Below, piece by piece: positions 37,129 through 46,145 of a stretch of DNA of 64,000 nt. Source of the stretch: Actinomyces culturomici (GTDB taxonomy: Bacteria > Actinomycetota > Actinomycetes > Actinomycetales > Actinomycetaceae); NCBI RefSeq assembly GCF_900499005.1, contig NZ_LS991316.1, forward strand, positions 62,001 to 126,000, read 5' to 3'. Below the pieces are notes generated by a model. That model worked only from the letters and a program-made list of their open reading frames with translations. It did not search any database and was not told the DNA's origin. Made by a program: the position numbers and the translations under genes. Numbering within the stretch: position 1 is the first letter of the stretch; each line of letters opens with the position of its first letter.

Positions 37129-38108
37129 CGCTGCGCGCCCCTCGCCTGGGCGGCGCGGGTGCGGACGAGGTCGAGGAGTTCGCGGGCGGCGCCGTCGTCG
37201 AGGACGAGGTCGGTGGCGACCTTCGCGCGCAGGGCGCCGAGGAGCGGGAGGGCCTTCGAGGCGCCGGCGACGACGCAAAGGCGGCGCGGGATCTTCCGCA
37301 GGGTTTCGGGCAGGGGGCCGGAGGCGCGGGAGTTGAGTTCCATGTCGGTCGAGCCGTCCTCTCGGATGAGGACGGTGCAGACGTCGCCGACGACGCCGTC
37401 GCGCTGGGCGGCGGCGATCTCCTCGGTGTCGAGGAATCCGCCGGAGTAGACGTGCGAGGGGAGGCGCGCGGAGAGGGAGCCGACGCCGAAGAGGGCGATG
37501 TCGCAGTCGTCGATCGTCTTGAGGACCGCGCGCACGGAGCGCTCGCGCCACAGGGCGTCCTTCGTCTCGGCGTAGTCGAAGAACGTGGGGACGGGGAAGT
37601 GGACCATGCGACCGCCGATCGCGCGCGCGGCGCGCGAGATGATCGCGTCGGCGTAGGGCATGCCGGACTCGGTGGCGGTCGCCGCGCCGTTGAGCTGGAC
37701 GACCGTGGAGCCGGGGAAGTTGACGCGCGGCATGCACCGGGTGATCTCGGAGGTCGTGTTGCCCCAGGCGATGCCGAGCGTGGAGCCGGGCTGGAGCATG
37801 TCGATGAGGCGCTCGGCGGCGACGAGGGCGACGTTGTGGAGGCGGTTGACCTCGGTGTGGACGTCGTGAACGGGGACGACGGAGGTCTGAACGCCGAAGA
37901 GATCGGAGATCTGTCCGGCGAGCGTCCCCTTGTTCCCGGGAGCGGCCGAGACCGAGATCCTCACGAGGCCGGTCTCGCGCGCGTAGGAGAGAAGACGCGA
38001 GACGGAGGACCGCGAGACGCCGAGGTGGCGGGCGATCGTCTCCATGGTCTGCCCCTGGAGGTAGTACATCGAGGCGGCCTCATGCGCCTGCTCGTCACGA
38101 ATCGTCAC
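37125..38108 (-). CDS. SorC/DeoR-type sugar-binding transcriptional regulator
   Basis: The 327-residue protein has an N-terminal helix-turn-helix (AASMYYLQGQTMETIARHLGVSRSSVSRLLSYARETGLVRISV) and a SorC sugar-phosphate-binding domain ([61 protein letters not shown]). GTG 38108 starts the typical sequence; a longer frame upstream lacks support. It is divergent from glpF-glpK with a 384-bp spacer, so it is a good candidate for control of glycerol uptake and of itself. Effectors of the family are phosphorylated sugars or glycerol-phosphate-like compounds. Confidence 0.88.
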   Translation of the reverse strand: MTIRDEQAHEAASMYYLQGQTMETIARHLGVSRSSVSRLLSYARETGLVRISVSAAPGNKGTLAGQISDLFGVQTSVVPVHDVHTEVNRLHNVALVAAERLIDMLQPGSTLGIAWGNTTSEITRCMPRVNFPGSTVVQLNGAATATESGMPYADAIISRAARAIGGRMVHFPVPTFFDYAETKDALWRERSVRAVLKTIDDCDIALFGVGSLSARLPSHVYSGGFLDTEEIAAAQRDGVVGDVCTVLIREDGSTDMELNSRASGPLPETLRKIPRRLCVVAGASKALPLLGALRAKVATDLVLDDGAARELLDLVRTRAAQARGAQR

Positions 38109-38492
38109 GGCCCCTAGTGTGCCATGCACAGGCGTGCAGTCGCGATGTCTTCCGCGTGCACCTGGTAAACCGCCGGTGAACTGCCCACACGTATGAGAAG
38201 GGCCACATTTCGGACGCTGCACAATCGTCCAAGTGGTCAGGATCGATGTGCACCCACTGCCATACTGGGTGCTGTCCAAGCGAAGACGGTCGTGCGCCGC
38301 CGAGTCCACCGGTGGTTCCACGTCCCGGGCCCGCGTCGAAGAAGACGTTGTCTTTTCCCAGTTCAACGCCTGATCAACGCGCTAGCATCGGGACGATGGC
38401 GAAAACGCATCGCCCCTTCGTCATCGGAACATACGGGCGGGAGATCGCCCGGAGATCCGGCGCGATGACGCGTCGGAGAAAGATAGGGAAAA
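38109..38492. other. Divergent regulatory region of SorC regulator and glpFK
   Basis: A 384-bp spacer without a supported gene. It contains the inverted repeat at 38250-38272, a -10-like TAGCAT at about 38384, and a second inverted-looking tract around 38116-38135. GC is lower than in the genes. Confidence 0.6.
38250..38272. promoter_or_regulatory. Candidate SorC operator, GCACCCA-N9-TGGGTGC
   Basis: A 7-bp perfect inverted repeat with half-site centres 16 bp apart, placed midway in the divergent region. Its binding by the neighbouring SorC-type regulator is inference from position. Confidence 0.45.
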
Positions 38493-39275
38493 ATGCTCGC
38501 AACACTTCTTCCTCTGGCACCGCACGAGCTGACGGCGACTCACATCTTCATGTCGGAGTTCCTCGGCACCGCGATCCTCCTCACGCTCGGTGCCGGCGTC
38601 GTCGCCACGAACCTTCTGCCCAAGTCCAAGGGCAAGGGCGGCGGCTGGCTCATGATCAACTGGGGGTGGGGTCTCGCAGTCCTCGCCGGCGTCTACGTCG
38701 CGTACGACACGGGCGGCCACCTCAACCCGGCCGTGACGATCGCCAAGGTCGTCGCCCACATGTTCGACTCCTCCGTCGAGCTCGCCCCCGGCGTCGCCGT
38801 CACCGCGGCGAACGTCATCATCTACATCGTCGCCCAGTTCCTCGGCGCCTTCGTCGGCGCCGTGATCGCCTGGCTCGCGTTCAAGCAGCACTTCGACGAG
38901 GACTGCGACCCGGCCCTCAAGCTCGGCGTCTTCTCGACCGCCCCGGAGATCCGCTCCTACGGATGGAACACCCTCACTGAGGCCATCGGCACCGCCGTCC
39001 TCATCATCTGGGTCTTCGTCTCCGGCTACACCGAGACCGCCGTCGGCCCGCTCGGCGTCGCCCTCATCATCGTCGTCATCGGCACCTCCCTCGGCGGCCC
39101 CACCGGATACGCCATCAACCCCGCCCGTGACTTCGGCCCGCGCGTCGCGCACGCCGTTCTCCCGATCAAGGGCAAGGGCGGGTCCGACTGGGCCTACTCC
39201 TGGGTCCCGATCGTCGGCCCGATCATCGGCGCCATCGTCGCGACGATCATCGTCTACGTCTGCGGCCTCGCCTGA
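38493..39275 (+). CDS. glpF: Glycerol facilitator (aquaglyceroporin)
   Basis: The 260-residue protein is a major intrinsic protein with six membrane helices and two half-helices carrying the selectivity motifs GGHLNPAVT and GYAINPARDFGPR. The Asp after the second NPAR marks a glycerol-permeable channel. It feeds glycerol to GlpK, encoded 100 bp downstream. A hairpin lies between the two genes. The ATG at 38493 is preceded by GAAAGATAGGG. Confidence 0.95.
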   Translation: MLATLLPLAPHELTATHIFMSEFLGTAILLTLGAGVVATNLLPKSKGKGGGWLMINWGWGLAVLAGVYVAYDTGGHLNPAVTIAKVVAHMFDSSVELAPGVAVTAANVIIYIVAQFLGAFVGAVIAWLAFKQHFDEDCDPALKLGVFSTAPEIRSYGWNTLTEAIGTAVLIIWVFVSGYTETAVGPLGVALIIVVIGTSLGGPTGYAINPARDFGPRVAHAVLPIKGKGGSDWAYSWVPIVGPIIGAIVATIIVYVCGLA

Positions 39276-39293
39276 TAGACGCACCCCACCAAG

Positions 39294-39337
39294 CAGTCGC
39301 GGGGTCCCGGTCGGACTCGTCCGGGGCCCCGCGACTG
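39294..39337 (+). terminator. Hairpin between glpF and glpK
   Basis: CAGTCGCGGGG and its complement near 39327-39337 form a long stem with inner CCCGG/CCGGG pairs. It may end some glpF transcripts or protect the message. Confidence 0.65.
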
Positions 39338-39374
39338 TCTGAACCACAACGAAGTGACCAGAAGGGAACATCCA

Positions 39375-40901
39375 ATGTCCGATGAGAAGTTCGTCCTGGC
39401 GATCGACCAGGGCACGACCTCCAGCCGCGCGATCATCTTCAACCACTCCGGCGAGATCGTCGCCGTCGGTCAGAAGGAGTTCACGCAGATCTTCCCGAAC
39501 CCGGGCTGGGTCGAGCACAACCCGGTCGAGATCTGGGAGTCGGTCCGCGCCGTCGTCGCCGAGGCCCTCCAGAAGGCGGAGATCAACGCCGACAACCTCG
39601 CCGCGGTCGGCATCACCAACCAGCGCGAGACGACGATCGTCTGGGACAAGAACACCGGCGAGCCCGTCTACAACGCCCTCGTCTGGCAGGACGTCCGCAC
39701 CGGCAACATCGTCCACGAGATCGCCGACGGCGATCCGCTCGGCACCGAGCGCTACCGCCAGATCACCGGCGAGAACATCTCGACGTACCCCTCGGCCACC
39801 AAGGTGAAGTGGATCCTCGACAACGTCGAGGGCGCCCGTGAGCGCGCCGAGGCCGGTGACCTCCTCTTCGGCACCCCGGACACCTGGGTCCTCTGGAACC
39901 TCACCGGCGGCGTCAACGGCGGCGTCCACGCCACCGACGTCACCAACGCCTCCCGCACGCTCCTCATGGACGTCCGCGAGCTCGTCTGGCGCGAGGACAT
40001 CTGCAAGGACTTCGGCATCCCGATGTCGATGCTCCCCGAGATCAAGGCCTCGGCCGCGATCTACGGCGAGGGCCGCCCGAACGGCCTCCTCGCGGGTGTT
40101 CCGATCGCCGGCATCCTCGGCGACCAGCAGGCCGCGACCTTCGGCCAGGCCTGCTTCGACAAGGGCACCGCGAAGAACACCTACGGCACCGGCTGCTTCA
40201 CGCTGATGAACACCGGCGAGGAGCCGGTCTTCTCCACCAACGGCCTCCTCACCACCGTGCTCTACAAGCTCGGCGATGAGAAGCCCGTGTACGCCCTCGA
40301 GGGCTCCGTCGCGGTCGCCGGCTCGCTCGTTCAGTGGCTGCGCGACAACCTCGGCATGATCACCAAGTCCTCGGAGATCGGCGCCCTCGCGCAGACCGTC
40401 GAGGACAACGGCGGCGTCTACTTCGTCCCGGCGTTCTCCGGCCTCTTCGCCCCGTACTGGAAGGACGACGCCCGCGGCGCGATCGTCGGCCTCACCCGCT
40501 ACGTGAACAAGGGCCACATCGCCCGCGCGGTCGAGGAGTCGACGGCCTTCCAGTCCGCCGAGCTCATCGACGCGATGAACGCCGACGCCGGCGTCCCGCT
40601 CAAGGAGCTCAAGGTCGACGGCGGCATGACGGCCGACGATCTGCTCATGCAGTTCCAGGCCGACATCTCCGGCGTCGACGTCATCCGCCCGGTCGTCGCC
40701 GAGACGACCGCCCTCGGCGTCGCCTACGCCGCCGGCATCGCCGTCGGCTTCTGGTCGGGCACCGACGACGTCATCGCCAACTGGCAGGAGGACAAGCGCT
40801 GGACGCCCAAGATGGACGCCACCGAGCGCGACCGCACCTACCGCCTCTGGAAGAAGGCCGTCACGCGGACCTTCGACTGGGTCGACGAGGACGTGAAGTG
40901 A
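39375..40901 (+). CDS. glpK: Glycerol kinase
   Basis: The 508-residue enzyme phosphorylates glycerol with ATP to glycerol-3-phosphate. FGGY-kinase motifs are clear: [17 protein letters not shown] at the start, [42 protein letters not shown] and the C-terminal [23 protein letters not shown] 39375 is chosen because GAAGGGAAC precedes it. No glpD is present in the window. Confidence 0.97.
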   Translation: MSDEKFVLAIDQGTTSSRAIIFNHSGEIVAVGQKEFTQIFPNPGWVEHNPVEIWESVRAVVAEALQKAEINADNLAAVGITNQRETTIVWDKNTGEPVYNALVWQDVRTGNIVHEIADGDPLGTERYRQITGENISTYPSATKVKWILDNVEGARERAEAGDLLFGTPDTWVLWNLTGGVNGGVHATDVTNASRTLLMDVRELVWREDICKDFGIPMSMLPEIKASAAIYGEGRPNGLLAGVPIAGILGDQQAATFGQACFDKGTAKNTYGTGCFTLMNTGEEPVFSTNGLLTTVLYKLGDEKPVYALEGSVAVAGSLVQWLRDNLGMITKSSEIGALAQTVEDNGGVYFVPAFSGLFAPYWKDDARGAIVGLTRYVNKGHIARAVEESTAFQSAELIDAMNADAGVPLKELKVDGGMTADDLLMQFQADISGVDVIRPVVAETTALGVAYAAGIAVGFWSGTDDVIANWQEDKRWTPKMDATERDRTYRLWKKAVTRTFDWVDEDVK

Positions 40902-40924
40902 CGCTCTGAGGAGCCTCATCCTCG

Positions 40925-40960
40925 GGGGCGCCGCCCGACCGCAAGGCCGAGCGGCGCCCC
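40925..40960 (+). terminator. Hairpin after glpK
   Basis: GGGGCGCCGC and GCGGCGCCCC form a 10-bp stem about 25 bp after the stop codon, followed by TTCGTCGTGT. Confidence 0.75.
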
Positions 40961-41056
40961 TTCGTCGTGTCCGGCCGCAGGCGTCCTCGTCGCTCGTCGC
41001 CGTGTTCGAGTCGCCGTGTCCGAGTCGGTGCGCGCCGGACTCACTAGGCTGGTGCC

Positions 41057-41629
41057 ATGGGTAATCCGACTAATGAGAAAACGTACTTGATCGTCGACGG
41101 CGAGAACATCGACGCGACTCTCGGCCTTTCCGTTCTCGACCGGCGGCCGAACCCGGAGGAGCGGCCCCGCTGGGACCGCGTTCTCGAGGGCGCCGGCAGG
41201 CAGTGGGGAGAGCCCGCCAAGGGCCTCTTCTTCCTCAACGGCTCGTCCGGGATCCTCCCGATGGGCTTCGTCCAGGCGCTCACCGCGATGGACTACTCGG
41301 TGATCCCGCTCTCGGGCCCCGAGGACGTCAAGGTCGTCGACGTCGGCCTCCAGCGGACGATGGACGCGATCGCCGAACTCGATTCGGGCGCGGTGATCCT
41401 CGCCAGCCACGACGCCGATTTCGTCCCGCAGGTCGAGAACCTCCTCGACATGGGCCGCCGCGTCGCGGTCATGTGCTTCAAGGAGTTCCTCTCCTCGGCG
41501 TTCCACGAGCTCGAGGACAAGGGCCTCGAGATCATCGACCTCGAGTACGACGTCCACGCCTTCCAGGTCACACTCCCGAGGCTCCGGATCATCGACGTCG
41601 ACGAGTTCAACCCCTTCGACTACCTCTGA
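41057..41629 (+). CDS. NYN-domain (PIN-like) predicted ribonuclease
   Basis: The 190-residue protein begins TYLIVDGENIDATL, the first acidic motif of NYN domains, and has VVDVGLQRTMDAI and SGAVILASHDADFVPQVENLLDMGRRVAVM as the other conserved acidic segments. NYN proteins are metal-dependent RNases of the PIN-like superfamily. It stands alone, convergent to pspA. Start: TAGGCT-GGTGCC-ATG, a leaderless arrangement. Confidence 0.88.
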   Translation: MGNPTNEKTYLIVDGENIDATLGLSVLDRRPNPEERPRWDRVLEGAGRQWGEPAKGLFFLNGSSGILPMGFVQALTAMDYSVIPLSGPEDVKVVDVGLQRTMDAIAELDSGAVILASHDADFVPQVENLLDMGRRVAVMCFKEFLSSAFHELEDKGLEIIDLEYDVHAFQVTLPRLRIIDVDEFNPFDYL

Positions 41630-41646
41630 CCCTTCTTCTCAACGGC

Positions 41647-41696
41647 GACTGCGGGGTGGGCCCGGGATCTTCAGATCCCGGGCCCACCCCGCAGTC
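41647..41696. terminator. Perfect 23-bp hairpin between convergent genes
   Basis: The stem runs from 41647 to 41669 (GACTGCGGGGTGGGCCCGGG at its base), loop TTCA, and returns at 41674-41696 without mismatch. It serves both the NYN gene and pspA. Confidence 0.9.
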
Positions 41697-41707
41697 AGCG
41701 CGTGCGC

Positions 41708-42424
41708 TCAGTTCTTGTTCTTGAGGGCGGCGAGACGCTCCTCGACCTCGATCTGAGAGGCGTCGGTCTCGAGCTCGGAGAACTGGGCCTCGATCGAGGA
41801 CGCGGCGACCTCCGCCTTGCCCTGGGCGAGGGCCTCGGCGCGGCGGACCTTGTCCTCGTACCGGGAAAGCTCGGAGGTCGGGTCGAGGACGTTGATCGAC
41901 GAGATCGCGTCGTTCACCTTCGACTGCGCCTCGGCGGTCTTCTGACGGGCGACGAGCTGGTCGCGCTTCGTCTTCAGCTCCTCGAGCTTGTCCTTCATCT
42001 GCGCAAGGCCGGTCTTCAGCTTTTCGACGACCTCGGTCTGCGAGGCGATGATCGGCTCGGCCTCGGAGGCCTCCTGCTCGAAGGAGATCTGCTTGCCGAT
42101 GGCGACCTTCGCGAGGCCGTCCCACTTGTCGGCGCCGGCGGTGTCGCCCGCGGCGCGGAGCTCGTCGGCCTTCTGCGAGGCGGCGAGCGCCTTGCGGCCC
42201 CAGTCGGCGGCAGCGGCGACGTCCTCCTCATGATCCTTCTCGGCGAGGCGGAGGTTGCCGACGGTCTGCGCGACGGCGTTCTCGGCGTCGGCGATGGAGT
42301 TCGTGTAATCGCGGATCAGCTGGTCGAGCATCTTCTGCGGGTCTTCGGCGCGATCGATGAGCGCGTTGATGTTCGCCTTCGCGAGCTGGGCGATGCGCCC
42401 GAGGATGGACTGCTTCTCTGCCAT
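41708..42424 (-). CDS. pspA: PspA/IM30-family membrane stress protein
   Basis: The 238-residue protein is almost entirely coiled coil, with the N-terminal helix SILGRIAQLAKANINALIDRAEDPQKMLDQLIRDYT that binds membranes in PspA/Vipp1, followed by long Ala/Glu/Lys heptads and DAISSINVLDPTSELSRYEDKVRRAEALAQG. It should form oligomers that protect the cytoplasmic membrane. AAAGGAACG precedes the ATG. The TPM-domain gene upstream on the same strand is a usual neighbour. Confidence 0.92.
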   Translation of the reverse strand: MAEKQSILGRIAQLAKANINALIDRAEDPQKMLDQLIRDYTNSIADAENAVAQTVGNLRLAEKDHEEDVAAAADWGRKALAASQKADELRAAGDTAGADKWDGLAKVAIGKQISFEQEASEAEPIIASQTEVVEKLKTGLAQMKDKLEELKTKRDQLVARQKTAEAQSKVNDAISSINVLDPTSELSRYEDKVRRAEALAQGKAEVAASSIEAQFSELETDASQIEVEERLAALKNKN

Positions 42425-42566
42425 GGTCGTTCCTTTCCAGGGGGCCCGGTCGTGGTTGCTCAGGTCGTCATTCCGGACGCCTCGATCCTATCGATGCGCC
42501 TGCGCGTCCGCCCAATAGTTGCGGAAAAGTGACTGGAAAACTCTTCGAGCGGTCAGGATCGACGGA

Positions 42567-44510
42567 TCAGAAGGAGCCGGAACGGCCGCCTCCGAAGCCG
42601 CCGCCCCCTCCGAAGCCGCCTCCGCCGAGGAGGACGGACCACAGGAGGATGTCGCCGAGCGAGGTCCCCGTCCCAGGCAGGCCGCCTCGGCGCTGCGCCG
42701 GATAGGACGGCATCTCGTCCTCGGGCTGCGGAGTCGCGAGGACCGTGCTCGCGAGGTTCTTCGCCGAGGTCGCGAAGGTGATCGCCGAATCGGGCTGCGT
42801 CTCGACGAGTTCGGTCGCGCGCGAGAGGTCGGAGCGCGCCTGGGCGAGCGCCGAACGGGTGTCGAGCGTGATGACGCCGCGACGCGCCTGGACGAAGGCC
42901 TCGGCGCGTTGGACCTCGGACTCGGCCTCGGCGACCTTGCCGCGGGCGGTGACGCGCTTGCGCTCGAGCGCCTCCTCGGCGGTGCGCAGCGGTTCGAGGG
43001 CCGCGTCGAGGGCCGACTCGGCGAGGCGGAGGTTTTCGAGGGCGGCGAGGGGGTCGCCCGACCCCGATCGGGCGGACTGGGCCGCCGCGACGGCCGACTG
43101 GGCGCCCTGGACGAGCGGCGCGAAGGCTGTCGGGTCGGCGCCGAGACGGGAGACGTCGGCGAGGTCGGAGGTGATCGACGCGATGGCGTTCGCGAGGGTC
43201 TCATCGACGCGGGAGAGGTCATCCTTCGCCGTGAGGATCGCCTGGGCCTGGTGGCCGGCCATCGCGAGGGCCCGTCGGGCGGTGTCGAGGGCGACGAGGG
43301 CGCCCTGCTTGTCCGTCTCGAGGAGGGAGGCGGCCCGGTCGGCGGCCTCCCTCGCCGAGGCGAGGAGGGCCTTCGCCTGACCGGGGTTGTCCGTCAGAGA
43401 GGCGATCGTCCGCGCCCCGTAGAGCGAGCGCAGGGAATCGAGTTCGGCGTCGAGGGTGGGCAGCGCGGCCTCGGCCTCGTCGATCCGCGCGCGGACGTCG
43501 GCGAGCTGGGCGTCGGCGCCGGCCTCCTGATTGCGCAGCTCGGCGAACTCGCGCTGACGGGAGACGAGCTCGGGCATGACGTTGTCGAGCGAGGTGATGA
43601 GCTGCATGGCGAGTCCGTCGCGCTCGGCGAGGTCCTCGGCGGCGTTCATCCGCTTCTGCAGGTCGAAGCCGTTCGCGACGGTCGTCTTCGCGCGGTCGAG
43701 GGCGCGGGCGTAGTCGTCGGTGCGACTCTGGCCGAATTGGGCGCGTGCGAAGTCGAGCTCGTCGGCGGCCGAGCGGACGAGCTCGTCGGCGTGGAGGAGG
43801 CGCGTGTTCGCGTCCTCGACCCGCCGGGCGACCGAGGCCGCGTCGCGGGAGTTCGCCCGGGCGACCGAGTCCTTGAGGTTCCGCTTGCGCTTCGCCGAGC
43901 GCCACACGAGGAATCCGGCGCCGCCGATGAGAACGACGGGAGCGGCGGTGACGAGGAGGTTCGAGCCGTCCTCCGCCCCGCTCGCACTCGATGCGGTCGT
44001 GCCCGTCGAGGAACCGGTGGACGAGGCGGCCTCGGTCGTCGTCTCGATGAAGGTCGTCGCCGCCTTCGTCGCGGTCGCGGCGTCGAGCGGGTTCGCCTCG
44101 GCGAGCACCGACTTCGCGGCGGCCGTCGCGCGCGTGAGGTCGGAGTCGGTGACGATCTGCTCCCCCGCGTTGCCGCAGGAGGCGTGCAGGCGCTGCTCGT
44201 AGGCGATGACGTAGACGATCGACTGGTTCGACAGGCCGGAGTCGAGGCCCGCCGTCTGGCACCAGGAGACGCCGTCCTGGCCGGAGAGATCGGGCACCAC
44301 GACGACGTACACGTCGAGGCCCTTCGCGCCCGCGGCGTCGGCCGCCTCGACGATCCGCGCCTTCTCGCTCGAGCTCAGCCACGCATTCGGGTCGGTGACG
44401 GTGTCGGAGATCGTCACGGGGGAGGTCGCGAACGCCGCTCCCCCGAGGAGGAGCGCTCCTGTCGCCGCCGCGTTCGCGGCGAGGGCGCGGATGATGGTCC
44501 TTCTCGACAC
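42567..44510 (-). CDS. TPM-domain membrane protein with coiled coils
   Basis: The 647-residue protein has a signal peptide (about 1-28), an extracytoplasmic TPM domain (ISDTVTDPNAWLSSSEKARIVEAADAAGAKGLDVYVVVVPDLSG ... QSIVYVIAYEQRLHASCGN), a Ser/Thr linker, one membrane helix (about 185-205), and a 370-residue cytoplasmic coiled-coil region ending in a Gly-rich GGGFGGGGGFGGG tail. TPM domains are linked to membrane stress and photosystem repair. Start GTG 44510 follows AGGAGG. It lies upstream of pspA, with 142 bp between, and they may act together on membrane stress. Confidence 0.88.
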   Translation of the reverse strand: MSRRTIIRALAANAAATGALLLGGAAFATSPVTISDTVTDPNAWLSSSEKARIVEAADAAGAKGLDVYVVVVPDLSGQDGVSWCQTAGLDSGLSNQSIVYVIAYEQRLHASCGNAGEQIVTDSDLTRATAAAKSVLAEANPLDAATATKAATTFIETTTEAASSTGSSTGTTASSASGAEDGSNLLVTAAPVVLIGGAGFLVWRSAKRKRNLKDSVARANSRDAASVARRVEDANTRLLHADELVRSAADELDFARAQFGQSRTDDYARALDRAKTTVANGFDLQKRMNAAEDLAERDGLAMQLITSLDNVMPELVSRQREFAELRNQEAGADAQLADVRARIDEAEAALPTLDAELDSLRSLYGARTIASLTDNPGQAKALLASAREAADRAASLLETDKQGALVALDTARRALAMAGHQAQAILTAKDDLSRVDETLANAIASITSDLADVSRLGADPTAFAPLVQGAQSAVAAAQSARSGSGDPLAALENLRLAESALDAALEPLRTAEEALERKRVTARGKVAEAESEVQRAEAFVQARRGVITLDTRSALAQARSDLSRATELVETQPDSAITFATSAKNLASTVLATPQPEDEMPSYPAQRRGGLPGTGTSLGDILLWSVLLGGGGFGGGGGFGGGRSGSF

Positions 44511-44787
44511 GTGTCCTCCTGGGTCGTCGTCCTGCGTTTCAGCCTACGGCCTCTCGTTGCCATCCGCCCGCTTCCGGCGGCGCTCTTCGATCGACGAGGC
44601 CGGGGCCGCGCGCCGGGGGAGGGGGAGCGGAGTGCGGCGCGCCCTCGTGAACGAGCGCGCTGGGCGAGGCGGTGAACGTGCGCGCACGAGGAGGCGAGGG
44701 GGCGGGGCGAGCACGGGGCCGCGGCGACCACTAGGATGGACCGAGATCCGCTTCCCGGATCGTTGTCTTCCCGCAAGGAGAATCGCT

Positions 44788-45165
44788 GTGCCCACTGGAA
44801 AGGTGAAGTTCTTCGACGCCGAGCGCGGCTTCGGCTTCATCGGCGGCGACGACGGCGTCGAGGTCTTCCTCCACGCCTCCGCCCTCCCCGAAGGCGCACC
44901 CGCCCCCAAGCCCGGCACGCGCGTCGAGTACGGCGTCGCTGACGGCCGCAAGGGCCCCCAGGCCCTCACTGTTCGCGTCCTCGCGCCCTCGAAGTCCGTG
45001 TCCGCGGCGCGCAGGCGCAAGCCCCAAGCGATGGTCCCCGTCGTCGAGGACCTCATCAAGCTCCTCGACGGATCCTCCGGCTCGCTGAGGGCCGGCAAGT
45101 ACCCCGAGAACTCCGCGCAGATCGCGAAGGTGCTCCGAGCCGTGGCGGAGGAGTTCGATGCCTGA
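44788..45165 (+). CDS. Cold-shock-domain protein, long actinobacterial form
   Basis: The 125-residue protein starts with a cold-shock domain containing both RNA-binding motifs (GKVKFFDAERGFGFIGGDDGVEVFLHAS) and has a 55-residue C-terminal helical extension (VPVVEDLIKLLDGSSGSLRAGKYPENSAQIAKVLRAVAEEF) found in long CspA-like proteins of Actinomycetota. It binds single-stranded RNA or DNA. GCAAGGAGAA precedes GTG 44788, and TAGGAT near 44732 fits a -10 box. The end overlaps the DUF3027 gene by 8 nt, a conserved pairing. Confidence 0.93.
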   Translation: MPTGKVKFFDAERGFGFIGGDDGVEVFLHASALPEGAPAPKPGTRVEYGVADGRKGPQALTVRVLAPSKSVSAARRRKPQAMVPVVEDLIKLLDGSSGSLRAGKYPENSAQIAKVLRAVAEEFDA

Positions 45166-46033
45166 GACCACGACCTCGTCCGCTGCCTCGACCCCCGCGG
45201 TCGCCTCGACCGCGACGCGCACCCGCGCCCCCCGCGCCGATGCCGTCCTCTCCCAGGCCGTCGACCTCGCCCGCGAGGCGGCGGAGGCGCTCGCGCACCC
45301 GCGCCCCGTCGGCGAGCACCTCGGCTTCACGATGGACGCCGAGCGCCTCGGCACCCACTGGTTCGCCGCCACCGACGCCGGGTACGCCGGCTGGGCGTGG
45401 GCCGTCACCGTCGCCCGCGTCCCGCGCAGCCGCACCGCCACCGTCTGCGAGGTCGACATGATCCCGCGCGAGGGGGCGCTCCTCGCCCCCGAATGGGTGC
45501 CGTGGGAGGACCGCCTGCGTCCCGGCGACCTCTCGCGCGAGGACGCCCTGCCCTACCAGGCCGACGACGCCCGCCTCGAGCAGTCCTTCGAGGACACCGG
45601 CGAGGACCCCGACCTCCCGGAGCTCAAGGAGATCGGGCTCGGCCGCAAGCGCGTCCTCTCCGACGAGGGCCGACAGGCCGCCATCGACCGCTGGTACCAG
45701 TCCGAGCAGGGGCCCAAGCCGGGGCGCGCCCCGCGCAACTCGTGCTCGACCTGCGGGTTCCTCGTGAAGATGTCCGGCTCGATGCGCACCGTCTTCGGCG
45801 TGTGCGCGAACGAGTGGGCCCCGGACGACGGCCGCGTCGTCAGCCTCGACCACACCTGCGGCGCGCACTCGGAGACCGACGTCCCCAAGCAGGGCACTCA
45901 GTGGCCCGTGCGCCCCTCGCGGATCAACGACGGCGCGATCGACGCTGAGCCGATGCCGGCCGCTTCCGCTCCGGCTCCGGCTCCTGAAGGCTCCGCCGGC
46001 GCGGAGCCGGAGGAGACCTCCGACGGCGAGTGA
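45158..46033 (+). CDS. DUF3027-family protein
   Basis: The 291-residue protein matches the actinobacterial DUF3027 family: HLGFTMDAERLGTHWFAATDAGYAGWAWAVTVARVPRSRTATVCEVDMIPREGALLAPEWVPWEDRL and a zinc-ribbon-like Cys set NSCSTCGFLVKMSGSMRTVFGVCANEW. The N- and C-terminal tails are Ala/Pro-rich and disordered. It always follows the long cold-shock gene in related genomes, suggesting a shared RNA-related role that is not defined. Confidence 0.88.
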   Translation: MPETTTSSAASTPAVASTATRTRAPRADAVLSQAVDLAREAAEALAHPRPVGEHLGFTMDAERLGTHWFAATDAGYAGWAWAVTVARVPRSRTATVCEVDMIPREGALLAPEWVPWEDRLRPGDLSREDALPYQADDARLEQSFEDTGEDPDLPELKEIGLGRKRVLSDEGRQAAIDRWYQSEQGPKPGRAPRNSCSTCGFLVKMSGSMRTVFGVCANEWAPDDGRVVSLDHTCGAHSETDVPKQGTQWPVRPSRINDGAIDAEPMPAASAPAPAPEGSAGAEPEETSDGE

Positions 46034-46058
46034 CGTTCACCGCTCGCAGCGTTGAAAA

Positions 46059-46073
46059 TTGACATAATGTCAA
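46059..46073. promoter_or_regulatory. Perfect 15-bp palindrome TTGACATAATGTCAA before the NCS2 permease
   Basis: The AT-rich palindrome stands out in the GC-rich background, 72 bp before the permease start, and includes a -35-like TTGACA. It is probably a repressor site for the permease gene; the regulator is unknown. Confidence 0.6.
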
Positions 46074-46145
46074 CGTTTCATCGCGCGAGTGTGCACCGCG
46101 GCACGAATTTTGCGCCCGAGAGTTCACGAAAGGCACGATAAGTGC

